A stretch of DNA of 31,736 nucleotides from Stenocarpella maydis (Eukaryota; Ascomycota; Sordariomycetes; Diaporthales; Diaporthaceae): contig NQMI01000194.1 in assembly GCA_002270565.1 (NCBI GenBank), forward strand, positions 37,750-69,485, in the 5' to 3' direction. How positions within the stretch are numbered: the first letter of the stretch is position 1; each line of letters starts with the position of its first letter. Of this stretch, positions 1 to 10,939 are shown piece after piece. The notes beneath the pieces were generated by a model, which had not been told where the DNA came from, did no database searches, and was given only the letters and a program-made list of their open reading frames with translations. The position numbers were made by a program, and so were the translations under genes.

Positions 1-1300
1 AACTTTTATAATAATATTAACTTTAATTATAAGATTATTACAAATATTATATATTTAATTAGCTTGCTAGTTTTATATATTATCAATTTTAGTAATATCT
101 TTTTAAGCTAAATATTTCCTTTCTTCTCTTTTAGTAAAACGTACAAGAAGCGTTATACTTTTACTAGATTAATTCCTACCTAAAACCTCCTCATTATATC
201 ATTTATAATACAGGTACTAACTTTATGTTAAATAGATTTAGGAGTATAGTATATATTATTAGAATTATATATAAATAAATATCTCTAAAAACCTATTAGT
301 CTATTAATAAAATCCAGTAATATTATACTCTGTTATATTAAGCATTTAAGATTCTCTATATTAAGCTTTTAGAAATATGCTTAAAGAATATTACACTTTA
401 GGTAACTTTTAACACTATTAATAATATAATTAGCTCTAATAATTTAGTATTAATATTCCTAATCTCTAGTAGATATATATAAATTATAAAGAATATAATA
501 CTTATATTTTTAACTTTTTACTAAATAGAGGTAATATAAATAGTAATAAAGAAACTCTAAAGAACTAATATTCAGTTAAGAACTATTAAGGAGAAGCATA
601 TAGTAAGTAATATAATAGCTCTTTAATATTTATATAAGAAGCATAAAATTAATAAGATTTAATAGATTACTAGAGACTATAATCCTATTAATGCCTTTAT
701 AAAGGTTATACCTAATAAGGTATTAGAATGTCTTAGTAATAATAACACCCTTACTATTAAGGTTAAAGGATATATAGATTATAGCTAGTTGGCTATATAT
801 ATACCTTCCTCCTAAACACTATAATGACGGATTATAATAAGTAGTATAAGCCTTACTTGCTTATCTAGTAAAAGTAAAAGTAATCATTGCTGTATTATAT
901 TAGTACTAGCTTTTAAAAAAAAGAAAAAGTTCAGTAATATATAGTATTAGATAGTAATGAAAGACTATTATATAGAGTAAAAGCTTTTAATTTAAACTAT
1001 ATATTTTATTAATTATTATTTAAATCTTTAAATAATATGGATTTTAATATATTAGATTTAAAAATAAGCTTAAAAGCTTAAATTTTAAATTTCTCCTATG
1101 GAAGTAACTATAATTAGCTAATAATGTAATTAAAAAATATAAAAATATAATATCTTAATTACTAAATTTTATTATATAAAATAGTATATATTTAAAACTT
1201 ATTATATAACTAGTTCCTTTCTTAATATTACTAATATATAGGAATCTGTATATTATATATATATATATATATGTATTTGTATATACTGTAATATTACAAC
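1..1300. repeat. AT-rich, RIP-like degenerate block
   Basis: The sequence is overwhelmingly A and T, with very frequent TA steps, few CG dinucleotides and stops in all frames, then shifts to GC-balanced sequence near 1300. In Pezizomycotina this pattern usually marks transposon relics mutated by RIP. A short TA dinucleotide run lies near 1250-1272. No reverse transcriptase, transposase or terminal repeat could be recognised, so the parent element is unknown. Calling it RIP is inference from base composition. Confidence 0.75.
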
Positions 1301-1335
1301 TCTGCTTAGGGCCTGGCTGCATGGGAACCTAAATG

Positions 1336-1390
1336 CTAGGGAGTACCTTAAAATGTATTGCAGACCCACTAAAATTAAGGTATCTCCTAG
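1336..1390. repeat. imperfect inverted repeat near the AT-rich boundary
   Basis: The 16-base arms 1336-1351 and 1375-1390 are inverted copies matching at 13 of 16 positions, with the mismatches together in the middle. A second small inverted pair (AGGTACTT at 1456-1463 and AAGTACCT at 1476-1483) lies about 70 nt downstream. They sit between the AT-rich block and the chitinase, so they could be the edge of a decayed element or part of the chitinase promoter. Confidence 0.45.
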
Positions 1391-1584
1391 CTTTTCACCC
1401 CACCTAAGCCCGCTGAATGCAAAGGCCGTCCAGGGCGTGTTTTTAATAAGTGCCTAGGTACTTAGCTAGGTATTAAAGTACCTGAGCATATCACAAATCC
1501 CCCGTCACATATGTGACCACAATCCAACAAGGCTTACCTATACTGACCTAAGTCTTATGGGCTGACCGTCTCGTTCCTGGCGTC

Positions 1585-2892
1585 ATGCACTTCTTGACCC
1601 TCTGCCCTGTGGCAGGTCTGGTGTGGTTGGTGGTTGGCCTCGTCGCCAGCAGCAACGCCAGCGACAGAGCACCCATCTGTCTGATGTATCTCACTGGGTA
1701 AACACCATCACTCGCCACTCGTCCGGCTTGAGATGCGCCCGTTGACAGCTTCGTTAGGCAACACGACGTCATCCCTAGCGACAATACCCTGGTCAACCCC
1801 ATCACCCATGTGGCTCTGGCCTTTATGCGGTCGGGCCTGTTTCTGGATTCGGACCGCACCGAGTGGCCCAGTGACCGAAGTGTCAGCTCTGCTCGCGAGT
1901 CCTTCGCCGCAGGCACCAAGATCTTGGTGGCCATTGGTGGCTGGGGCGATACGGACTTTTCAACAGCTGCCCGGAATGTCACGTCGCGGAAGTCCTTCGC
2001 CGGAAATGTGGCCCGGATGGTGGACGCCACCGGTGCCGACGGTATGTCCCGTTCCTTGCTCACATACTTACGGACAACATCGAGGCTGACGGGCCCCTCT
2101 CTAGGCGTCGACATCGACTGGGAGTACCCAGGAGGGAATGGTGAGGACTACAAGCAGATCCAAAACTCAGAGAAGGAGTGGGAGATCGAGGCATACCCGT
2201 TCCTCCTCGGCGAGCTTCGCTCCGCATTGGGCCCCTCCAAGTTGATCTCGGCTGCAGTCCCAGGCATGGAGCGGGACATGATTGCATTCGGTCGCAATGC
2301 CGTGCACATCGAGCCCCATTTGGACTTTTTGAACGTCATGACCTACGATCTGATGAACCGCCGCGACCACATCACGAAGCACCACTCGAGCATCGCCGGC
2401 AGCCGCAACGCCATCATGAGGTACATCAATGACGGCGTACCGCCCCACAAGATCAACTACGGGTTGGGCTTCTACGTCAAGTGGTTCAAGGTCGACAAGG
2501 AGGACTGCGATAACGCAGGGACGCCGGTCGGCTGCAAGACCTTGTTACTGGAGGACCCCGTCACTGGCGGAGACCTTGGGCGAGCGGGCGCATTCTCCTG
2601 GCATGACGAGGTGCCTGAAGAAATGACGGGCTCTTTTGAGCGGGCGCTTCTTCATCGCGAGTACGACGCGGACGAAGGCGCAACGTACTACTACGACTCG
2701 GAGGAGGCCATCTGGTGGACATTTGACGATCCTAACAGCATCACGAGGAAAGTCGAGCAGTTGAACAGGGAGTTGGATGCACGGGGAACGTTTGCTTGGG
2801 GCCTGGGAGAGGACGCACCGGACTTCACTCGCTTGGAAGCATTGGTCGGGGCGGCGGAAAAGGAGGGTCGGTCTTGGAGGGACGAGCTGTAA
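1585..2892 (+). CDS. secreted GH18 chitinase
   Basis: Glycoside hydrolase family 18 enzyme, predicted to hydrolyse beta-1,4-N-acetylglucosamine linkages in chitin. Exons are 1585-1697, 1758-2041 and 2105-2892, giving 394 residues. Introns are 60 nt (GTAAAC...TTAG) and 63 nt (GTATGT...CTAG, with a CTGAC branch site). The chosen ATG gives a hydrophobic leader (about residues 3-22) that looks like a signal peptide, so the protein is probably secreted or wall-associated. The catalytic motif DGVDIDWE is complete (D132, D135, D137, acid E139). MTYDL, near residue 210, matches the conserved beta-6 strand, and a Trp-rich strand (WWTFDDP) lies near the C-terminus. No chitin-binding module or GPI signal is visible. 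Intron 2 splits the catalytic motif and is a multiple of three. Family is certain; the exact chitinase subgroup and the 5' end are less so. Confidence 0.85.
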
Positions 2893-3773
2893 ATGGAGGC
2901 GACCCACAGCTGCGATGGCAAGAGCGTCACGAATCCAGCGCGGCTTCTGCAAGAAGCTCCCATCTTTGTGTTGCTTCCTCTCAGTGTACCCTCGTACTTT
3001 CCATACGATCAACAGTCAAATCGAGATCAGTTTGAAGGGACTTGGGCAGCTTCAGCCTCGTCCAAGTCATAGCAAAGTGGTACTTCGGATGGTGGTCAGT
3101 CTACTTCTTCACGCTGAGGTGTCTTGAGTTCTTTCGCAGTGAAATACAAGAGCGACTGTCTCGTATATTTTGCGAAGCCCTTGGAAGACCTCCCCTATAG
3201 TAGAGATGGCGTCTAAAGTGAAGTCACTGGACTCGTATGGATACCTGGTAAAAAAGTGTAGGTCCGGATTCTCAACCGGATTCTCGAGTGGGTGTCTCTG
3301 ACTCCTGATCCACTATCGGATGTCTGCGTCAATGAGTAGAGATGCGGCGTTGCTTTGGATACTACAGAACGGCATACAGTAGGATGTTCACGGTTTCACC
3401 AAAGGGCCAGGGGCTGAAAAGATACAAGATAGCTACCGTGTTGGTGCTGTGTTGGGTTCGGTGTGTCGAAGGCAGAGCCTCGAGGTACCTGGATAGGTAC
3501 TTTTGCTTGGGTCAGCTGCCTGCCTGCACCGAAGTCCAGCGGGCCGTCCCCCGCGGCCAGCGCCTGGTGCACTGGCTGCACTAGCCGCAGCTCGCTTCCA
3601 GAACCCTGAAAATCTTCAGCTTCTTGACTCTGCTTCTTTTGGTCAATTTTTTGAGCAGCCCGATCCAAAGACCACCTCCGCCTTGCTGCATGGCTCGTTG
3701 AGGTAACGCTTCGGGGTGGACCGTGTCTGCTGGAATCAATTGGCATTGCTGCAATCGCAATCACACGCGCACC
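2893..3773. other. intergenic: chitinase 3' region and JIP5 promoter
   Basis: About 880 bases between two genes on the same strand. No coding region, RNA gene or clear repeat was found. AGGTACCT-type words recur near 3485-3505. It must hold the 3' UTR of the chitinase gene and the promoter of the JIP5 gene. Confidence 0.6.
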
Positions 3774-5143
3774 ATGTTTGAGAACCTCTGCACCCTCCCG
3801 CTGACCTCGGACCTGTTCACCCAGGCCGTCCACCCAACCCAGCCCGTCCTGACCGTGGGCCTCTCGAGCGGCCATGTCGAGACCTTCCGGATCCCCTCCT
3901 CGGACAACGACTCGGACGAGCAGGTCGATGAGAACAGCAGCATAACCAGCGGGAAGGGCCTGATCAGGAGTGTATGGAGCACCCGGCGCCATAAGGGAAG
4001 CTGTCGCAGCTTGGCATATAGCTACGATGGGGAGTGTACGTCCGCGCCCATGTCCGACCTCGAGCACCGCAGAATCTGTGACTGGCACTGAAATGGCTGA
4101 CGCATCCAATCACCACAGCTCTCTACTCTGCCGGCACGGACTCGGTAGTCAAGCACTTCTCGCCCGAGACAGGCAAGGTCATCTCCAAGATCAACATCCC
4201 GCCCCGCGGCTCCTCCGCCGACCACCCTGCCATCATGCGCGCTCTCAGCCCCCAGAACCTCCTCGCCGGCACCGACAGCGGCGCCTTGTACATCTACGAC
4301 CTGCGCGACAAGCTGCGCGCCGAGAAGGACCACAACTCGAAAGCCCCGCTCGGCTCTATCGGTGCGCAGCCCGTTCGCAAGCATGTCCCACACGACGACT
4401 ACGTTACCAGTATCACGCCCCTACCGCCCAGCGCCGAGTCAACGTCCGGCGTCCCGCGGCAGTGGGTCTCGACCGGAGGGACAACACTTGCCGTGACCGA
4501 CATCAGGAGCGGCATCATCACGAGGAGCGAGGACCAGGAGGATGAGCTGCTGTGCGCCGAGCTGATCCCCTCCGGCCTGGGCCCCAAGAAGCTGCGGAGT
4601 AATGCTGTCGTGGCGGTGGGGACCGGATCTGGCGTGCTCACAATCTGGGACCGGGGGTCGTGGGACGACCAGCAAGAGCGTATCTACGTCGCAGGCGGGC
4701 GCAACAAGAAGGACGGCGAGAGCCTGGACTGCATTGCCCGCCTGCCAGACGAGCTCGGCTGGGGCAAGAAAGTCGCCGTGGGCGTGGGCGACGGCAGCCT
4801 TGCCATCGTGGACCTCAAGGCCCGGGAGACACAGGCCGTGCTGAGACACGACGACATCGAGGGTGTCGTGGCGGTCAGCTTTGACTGCGAGGGACGCATG
4901 GTCAGTGGCGGTGGAAGGGTTGTGAAGGTGTGGGCCGAGCCCGACGGAGCAGCCAGCGGGGACGGAGAGGACTCGGGCGCCGAGGACGGAGCCGACGGCA
5001 GCAGTAAGCGCGCAGCCGACAGCGACCGTGATTCCGATGACAGTGACGCCAGCAGTGATAGCGACCGCCCAAGGTCAAAGAAGAAGAGGAAGGGCGGCAA
5101 AAAGGGCCAGCCACGGGGCGAGGCGTTCCCTGGCCTGGATTAG
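3774..5143 (+). CDS. JIP5: WD-repeat ribosome biogenesis protein JIP5
   Basis: Matches the fungal JIP5/WDR55 family, nucleolar WD40 proteins linked to ribosome assembly. Exons are 3774-4035 and 4119-5143 (428 residues, usual family length). The single 83-nt intron has a GTACGT donor, a CTGAC branch site and a CACAG acceptor; splicing restores the WD-repeat phrase DGESLYSAGTD. The start [10 protein letters not shown] is in the context CACCATG. Repeat-like blades include [44 protein letters not shown] and [13 protein letters not shown]. The C-terminal 70 residues are Asp/Ser/Glu-rich and end in a Lys/Arg patch ([10 protein letters not shown]), consistent with nuclear or nucleolar location. It is a housekeeping neighbour of the qa cluster and converges on qa-x with 279 bases between them. 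The identification rests on recognised sequence; function is from the family. Confidence 0.88.
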
Positions 5144-5422
5144 GACCTCGACAAGGTTCAAAAGTCGGCATGATACCCACCAAATCGCGTTTCCACAGGC
5201 CAGGCCGCGACTCTGCGCCAAAGCCTAAGAGTCTATCTGTATATTAACTGGGTCAGGGGACATACACGCCACGTGGAGCTAAGAACGGCTTCTCTGCTCA
5301 TATACCTGTATCTATCAAGACATGGGCCCCAGTCGTATCCGACGAAACGGGCCCAAAAGCTTCCAACTCTATGCTGCAACCCCCGAGTGTCGCCCATCTT
5401 CTGCCCCGGACCAACTTGACAA

Positions 5423-6328
5423 TCATGCACCGGGCCGCGAATAGTCGAGCGCCGTAACTCGCTTCCAGACCTCCCTTACCAACCGCTCTTGGCCCTGCCG
5501 TGAAGTTTCAGTGGCAGAGGACCCGGCGGGTCTGACGGCGAGGTAGAGCCTGCTCCCCAGCCTCGCGTCGGGTATCTCTGCCGTGGCCGGGTCCTCGGGC
5601 GGATTCGCCGTCGTCACGAGACCGCCTGCCTCCTCCAAGATGGCAATGCCGGCCGCAACGTCCCACTCCCAGCAGCCGGCCTCCCACCATATGTCAAAGG
5701 AGCCCATGGCCGTGTAGGCCAGGTCCAAGGTCGCGCTCCCAAGGCTCCTCACGCCGTGCACCATCCCGCCCCTGCCCCCCCTCCCGCCGATCTCGACGGC
5801 CATGTTGGTGAAGCTCTCGAGCTTGCGGCCGAGGTTGCCCACCCCGGAGTCCGGGTCCCGCCGGTCCTTGCCCCACTCGCAGCTGAAGACGCAACCCTTG
5901 GGCGCGTTGGCCGGGATGGGCACGCCGGGGACCAGGGGCAGGCGCTGCGTCTCGTTGAGGAAGGCGCCTTTGCCGCGGCGCGAGGTGAAGAGCTGGCCCA
6001 GGAAGGGGGCGTATATGACGCCCACCACCGGCCGCCCGCCCAAGATGAAGCCGATGGACACGCAGAACATGGGGAAGAGGTGCGTGTAGTTGACGGTGCC
6101 GTCGAGCGGGTCGACGCACCACGTTGGCTCGTCGTCGATGAGGTACTCCTTCGAGGAGCCAGCGGAGTACGTCTCCTCCCCGATGAACCTGTTGATATGT
6201 TGAGTGCCACCCCCACCTTGTCGGTGACGAGCCCGTTCTGGGTGACTCACTTGTGGCTTGGGTACGTCTTTGATATCGAGTTATGAATGAAAGCCTCGAC
6301 ATCTGATGAGTGCCGTGTCAGCCAGTCC

Positions 6329-6406
<78 letters not shown>

Positions 6407-6620
6407 TACACAAGCTCGTGAGATAGCAATTTCACGTACCTGTGTCTGTCTTGGTCACGATATCGACTGCGTTCTCCTTCTCCACGGACTCGTGAGCCGC
6501 CCCTCCGGTTGCCATCCGCAGCTTGGCCGCGTCCATGAGCATCCTGCCCGCATCTTTGCCCAGTTGCACGGCGAAGGCGTATATCCCATCCAGTTCCGTC
6601 TCGCTAATCTGGGGTGCCAT
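5423..6620 (-). CDS. qa-x: inositol monophosphatase-like protein QA-X (QutG)
   Basis: Member of the Mg-dependent inositol-monophosphatase superfamily, the same kind of protein as Aspergillus QutG and N. crassa QA-X. Exons on the minus strand are 6620-6440, 6302-6251 and 6188-5423 (332 residues). Metal-site motifs are intact: GEE (E82/E83), DPLDGT (D104, D107) and WEWD (D254). Intron 1 (137 nt) carries a dinucleotide repeat of about 70 nt; intron 2 is 62 nt. Another in-frame ATG-like start seven codons upstream is possible, but MAPQISETEL fits better. The gene is divergent from qa-2 across 921 bases, the position expected in a qa cluster. Its role in quinate use is not settled; similarity predicts phosphatase activity, but the substrate in this pathway is unknown. 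Confidence 0.88.
6332..6401. repeat. (CA)n/(GT)n microsatellite in intron 1 of qa-x
   Basis: About 35 uninterrupted CA units on the plus strand, read as GT on the transcribed strand. They lie wholly inside intron 1 of qa-x, between a GTACGT donor (6439) and the CAG acceptor (ending 6303). Confidence 0.95.
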
Positions 6621-7541
6621 TTCTAAGGACAAGGACGGCACACGAGGGCGCTATGCAGAGTCCACTGGCCCATCTCAGCCAAGCAGCAAGCCAGGTAAGC
6701 AGGACGCGCACCTTCAGTGAACCGTCTTGCTCACTCAGCGCTCAGGCGCGGCACCCCCGCCAACCCCTCCTGAGCGCCGCTGCAAACCGAGCGGTATGCT
6801 TCCGCTGGGGCGGCATTCTGGACGTCCTGCAGCCCCACTGTAGAGACTAGTATACTCGGCAGTCCCCTGTATCGTAGATACTGTGGCAGCTCATTGTGCA
6901 CACTGCTTGCCCGCGTCCTCTGGGGAGACCTTGATAGGTCGCCCACTGCTCGGGACCTCAAACGCCGAACCACAGCCTCCTCCGGATGCACGCCATCTCA
7001 ACCAGCTCTCCTGAGGCCGAGGGAAGAGCCTTTTTTCCTCCTCATGTACGGCCCCAACAGAACCTCCGTGCCCGTGGCCCCGCGCGGCATAAGCACACAC
7101 ACACGCTGGGATCCACGTTGGACAGGATCCCGCAGGCTAGTGGATGCGCACTCTTCCGAGCCGGGAGAGCCTTTAGCCACCAGTCTTGTCATCCTTCCTG
7201 CGCGTGCCCGGCCCAGGGTTCTACCGGTCGACGCCACGGCTCGCGCCCAGGCTCGGCGCCGGCGGCCACGGTGCCGGCCTTGGGTGCAGCCAACTGTGCG
7301 TGGCCCCGGACCAATCCATGCCCTTGGGCCCGGCTAAAGGAAGCCGGCATCTGTTGCCGTGCTCACAAGTCGAAAAGCTTACACTGAAGACCAGTCTTGG
7401 ATATATGCCATTGCATCTGCTGCATGTCAAGGAGCAACATCTACAAAAGAAAAAAACAAAAAAATAAAAAATAAAAAATAAAAAATCAAGGTCCATAATC
7501 CAATTGCATCCATTCATTGTCGACATTGACATTCATTCACC
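6621..7541. other. divergent promoter of qa-x and qa-2
   Basis: A 921-base divergent intergenic region with no supported gene. It contains GGACCAATCC (a CCAAT-type box) near 7307, a TATA-like GGATATATG near 7397 and an A-rich repeat just before qa-2. I searched by eye for GGRTAA...TTATCC operators and found no good full-length match here, although this promoter would be expected to be QA-1F-controlled. Confidence 0.6.
7444..7486. repeat. A-rich heptanucleotide tract in the qa-2 promoter
   Basis: A purine run ending in about four copies of AAAAAAT, 55-100 bases upstream of the qa-2 start codon. Poly(dA:dT) tracts disfavour nucleosomes in fungi, so a promoter-opening role is plausible but inferred. 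Confidence 0.85.
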
Positions 7542-8142
7542 ATGGCGGCCCGCGTCCTCCTCATCAACGGCCCAAACCTCAACCTGCTCGGGACCCGCGA
7601 GCCCCAGATCTACGGCTCGGCCACCCTCGCCGACGTCGTCTCCACGGCCGAGTCGCAGGCAAAGTCCCTGGGCGTGACCCTCGAGACCTTCCAGTCAAAC
7701 CACGAGGGCGCCATCGTGGACCGCATCCAGGAGGCCGCGGGCTTCGGCCCCAACGCCCACCAGAACAAGGACGGCAAGGTCGCGGCCATAATAATCAACC
7801 CGGGGGCCTACACGCACACGAGTGTAGCGTATGTAACCCGCCATCTTGCCCTCTCAAGTTTGTTTCTTATCTCTTATTTCTGGCGCACCACCACCCGGAA
7901 TGCCTTGCCCCAGCAGCGCTCTGGAGTGCAGCAGCACATGACTGACACGCAGCAGTATCAGGGACGCTCTGCTGGGCGTGGAGATACCCTTTGTGGAGGT
8001 CCACGTCTCCAACGTGCACGCCAGGGAGCCCTGGAGGAAGCATAGCTACTTCAGCGACAAGGCCACGGCCGTCATCGCCGGGCTCGGGGTTTATGGATAC
8101 CAGGCTGCGCTGGAATTTGTGGCGAAGCACCTAAAGCGTTGA
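7542..8142 (+). CDS. qa-2: catabolic type II 3-dehydroquinase
   Basis: Converts 3-dehydroquinate to 3-dehydroshikimate, the second step of quinate breakdown. Exons are 7542-7828 and 7956-8142 (157 residues; the family is about 150-173). The 127-nt intron has a GTATGT donor, a CTGAC branch site and a CAG acceptor. Type II hallmarks are present in order: [11 protein letters not shown] at the N-terminus, R19 and catalytic Y24 in [14 protein letters not shown] (51-56), [12 protein letters not shown] (85-96), EVHVSN with His112, and REPWRKHSY. The start context CACCATGG is strong. The gene converges on qa-4 with 314 bases between stops. It is distinct from the type I dehydroquinase domain of biosynthetic AROM. 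Confidence 0.95.
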
Positions 8143-8456
8143 GGCCTCGTCGGGTGGGGTGGGGGGGCGGGGGGAGAAGAGGGCTGTCGGCTACATGCCG
8201 TTACATTTAAGTAGGTAGCGGCTGTTTGTTGTGAGAAACCGACCCAAGTCGAAATATGAAAATGCTCAATCCGTTTAGCTGGTGCCCAACCCGGACGCCT
8301 GTGAGAACCGTAGCCGAATGCTGCCATGCCTCGCCCCGTGGTGCCGGGAGCTCATTGCTCACTTCCCGAAGCCGACCATCTTGGTCCTGAACCCCTGGGC
8401 CCAGGCCCACACCGCCCCCTGCGCGGTGTCAAATGTCCTACCCGACCGGTGAGCGT
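8143..8456. other. convergent intergenic, qa-2 / qa-4
   Basis: 314 bases between two converging stop codons, with a G-rich run near 8157-8175. It should hold both 3' UTRs. No other feature was seen. Confidence 0.6.
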
Positions 8457-9578
8457 CTAGTGAGGAGAAGGCGGCGGGGTGAGGCGGTGGTTGACGTACT
8501 GCGGGTATGAAACCACCGGGGCGCACGGCACGGGGGCGGGCTCGTCCATCTGCAGCCTCATGTCCCTGACAAGCCTGTCCCACGAGGCGGCGCCCCGCCG
8601 GGCCAGCTCCTCGGGGACGTCCTCGCCCGTGTCGCCCATGCGGCGGTTGAAGAGCTCCAGGCTGACCCAGCCCCTGAAGTTGAGCCCGTGGAAGAAGGCC
8701 TCGCAGATGTCGCGCACGGGCAGGTAGGCGCCATGCTCGGCCTCCCCGTAGAAGAGGCGGCAGTTGCGGCTCCAGCTCATGCGGGCGGGCTGCTCGGCGT
8801 TGTAGAAGGCATGGCCCGGGAGCAGCGGCTCGGAGAGCCTCTCGGCGTCGACGACCTGGACGTAGAAGACCTTGTGGATATATGGCCTCAGCTCCCTGAC
8901 GAGCGTCTCCATGGACTGTCGGACGGCCTCCTCGGCGTTGTCGCACCTGCCCGAGGCAGCGCAGGGGTCGGCGTATATCCTGCCGGCGATGTTGAAACTG
9001 TCGAGGCAGAGGCCAAAGTTGTCCCTGTCGACCCGCCTCACAATCTCCCACGAGGTTTCCCACAGGTTCGAGCGGGTTCCCCAGCAGAGAGACTCGTAGA
9101 CGTATCGGATGGGTGGGGAGGCCGCCGCTCCGATGTCTGCGATCTTCCGGAGGTCCGAGACAATGAGATGCATATCCTCAGAGATCTGCTCTGCGGGGAG
9201 CATTGACGAGGGGACTTGGATCATGTCGGTTCCCAGCTCGTGGGCCAGGTCGATCCAGAAGTATAACTTGTCGATATGCTCGTCGTGTGCCTTTCTGTCA
9301 AGGAGGCCCTCGTACTGTGCAAAGGGCTGCAGGCAAATGATGAACAGGTTGCGCTCCGCGCAGAGAGCACGAATACGTCGAGCAGCCTCCAGCTGAGCTT
9401 CTTTCGAGGGGGGTGGCCCGGTTGAGAAACGGGTGGCTGCTTCCTCAAGCAGGTCCTCATAGAACAGCTCGATTCCATTGTAGCCATGTTTCTGGGCCAT
9501 GTTGAGTTTGTGCGTAAGGGAGTGGCCAGCGGTGCCGCGGCCCAGCGACATGGAGGTGATTCCCAGGTGACACGACAT
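8457..9578 (-). CDS. qa-4: 3-dehydroshikimate dehydratase
   Basis: Converts 3-dehydroshikimate to protocatechuate, which then enters the beta-ketoadipate pathway. It is a single exon of 373 residues, close to the roughly 360 of the N. crassa protein. The start MSCHLGITSMSLGRGTAGHS begins directly with the first strand of a TIM barrel of the sugar-isomerase/AP-endonuclease 2 fold. Recognisable blocks include GYNGIELFYEDL (33-44), YESLCWGTRSNLWET, CLDSFNIAGRIYADP, FYVQVVDAERL and GWVSLELFNRRM. The Glu and Asp residues in these blocks are the expected metal ligands. The short Pro-rich C-terminal tail (TPPPSPH) is probably disordered. It is divergent from qa-3 across about 1.5 kb. Confidence 0.94.
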   Translation of the reverse strand: MSCHLGITSMSLGRGTAGHSLTHKLNMAQKHGYNGIELFYEDLLEEAATRFSTGPPPSKEAQLEAARRIRALCAERNLFIICLQPFAQYEGLLDRKAHDEHIDKLYFWIDLAHELGTDMIQVPSSMLPAEQISEDMHLIVSDLRKIADIGAAASPPIRYVYESLCWGTRSNLWETSWEIVRRVDRDNFGLCLDSFNIAGRIYADPCAASGRCDNAEEAVRQSMETLVRELRPYIHKVFYVQVVDAERLSEPLLPGHAFYNAEQPARMSWSRNCRLFYGEAEHGAYLPVRDICEAFFHGLNFRGWVSLELFNRRMGDTGEDVPEELARRGAASWDRLVRDMRLQMDEPAPVPCAPVVSYPQYVNHRLTPPPSPH

Positions 9579-9669
9579 CTCGAGCGGTGTACCGCGGACG
9601 TCAGCCCGGGTGAATGGCGGACTTTGACGTGCAGTAAGGCTATGTGCGAGATTTGTTTTTTAAAAAATG

Positions 9670-9754
9670 AATAAATAAAATAAATAAAATAAATAAAATA
9701 AATAAAATAAATAAAATAAATAAAATAAATAAATAAATAAATAAATAAATAAAT
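9670..9754. repeat. TAAATAAAA minisatellite / (AAAT)n tract
   Basis: About seven tandem copies of the 9-mer TAAATAAAA followed by about seven AAAT units, starting roughly 90 bases upstream of the qa-4 start codon. The repeat lies within the probable 5' leader or proximal promoter of qa-4. Confidence 0.92.
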
Positions 9755-9928
9755 CCTTGCCGACACTTGTTGCGTAAATCTGGGCAGCGTATCTGCCGAG
9801 TTGGATACTTCCGAGGCAGTGTAAGCGAGGCTATACGGGAAGGAGAAGATGTGTTGCAATGAGATAGATGTTATTGAAGTGAAGAATGAGGCTGGTGATT
9901 CTGGCACGCACTGGAGAAGGGAAGGCTT

Positions 9929-9940
9929 GGTCCTTATATA
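9929..9940 (-). promoter_or_regulatory. TATA-like element upstream of qa-4
   Basis: Read on the minus strand this is TATATAAGGACC, about 350 bases upstream of the qa-4 start. It shares an 11-base word with the element upstream of qa-3. If it is the TATA box, the AT repeat lies within the qa-4 leader. Confidence 0.5.
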
Positions 9941-10379
9941 CTCGGACCGGGCCAGCCCAACCCACTGCCCGGGCGGCTCGTGACAACATGACAAGCAAAC
10001 AAGACGATGTTCTGTTCTAGGCACAGCTTTCTGGGGATGCAGTCTGTTGGCTGTGGATCAATATGGCAAAGTGCGCGGTCGGCCGGAGCACAACAAGGTC
10101 CTACAACAACAGGGACAGGTCAGACACGGCGGCTTGTTTGGCCATTTCCAAGCGGACTTGGCCCTGACGTCTGGTGTCGTGCCGACAGAGGCCAACTGGT
10201 GCAGATAAATAGCTAGTAGATACGATACGCAGTGGCCCGCAGGCTGCCGTAGCTATGTGTAGGGCCGCAGCCGCCCAGCACATGCGAATAAGCGCCCACG
10301 GGGGGGGGGGGCCGTTGTTATGTGTCGAGACCGGGGGCGCCATGACGAGATACCCAGGGCCGCCTTGTCGTGCTGCCGA

Positions 10380-10395
10380 GGATAAGCGTGCGTGG
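10380..10395 (+). promoter_or_regulatory. possible QA-1F half-site
   Basis: The first ten bases, GGATAAGCGT, fit the left half of GGRTAARYRYTTATCC perfectly, but the right half is essentially absent (11/16 in all). It lies in the qa-4/qa-3 divergent promoter. It is a weak candidate on its own. Confidence 0.25.
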
Positions 10396-10939
10396 CAGCG
10401 AGTACTCCTTCTCCCAGGCATCAGGCACGCGCTGACGTGGGGGTGTGATGGTGGCAGCGACAGCCAGGCAATGCCGGTGATGTCAGGCCGACGCGGACCG
10501 GCTAAACATTCAGGACAGAGTAGGGCCTGCTGAACATTGGCCTGGGCTCGGGGGCCCCACAGTGGCAGGACGGTACGGTACGGAGTCTGCGTGCCTGCGT
10601 GCGTAATAAAAGTACCAAGGCAGGTCCTCGCAGGCCCAAACCAGACCGCCACAGACTGGCCGACACCCAACGAGCTCGCGGCGCTGCTGCCCAGCCGGGC
10701 GTCTCAAGGCGCCACCGGCACGAAGGCTATCGGAGGCAGGCTCCGCCGTGCTGGCCACGGACGAGTGGAGGCTGAAAAGCCTTTAACCCCGCGGGAAAGC
10801 ATTCACCAGCAAGCCCGGATGGCAAATCCCCGCCAGGGCTCGTGAGGCACTTGGTCGTTCCAGCCTGGCCGCCGGCCGCAGCACTGGCGGGATGCGGACC
10901 ATGCATGGCCTCGTGGTGGTGGCTTATCAACCACCAGCC

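Noticed and set aside
5756..6286. 176-codon plus-strand frame opposite qa-x
   Set aside because: Antisense to conserved phosphatase motifs and runs through an intron; no family resemblance.
9670..9754. Tandem repeat considered as a CRISPR-like or satellite array
   Set aside because: Units are 4-9 bases with no unique spacers, so it is a simple microsatellite.
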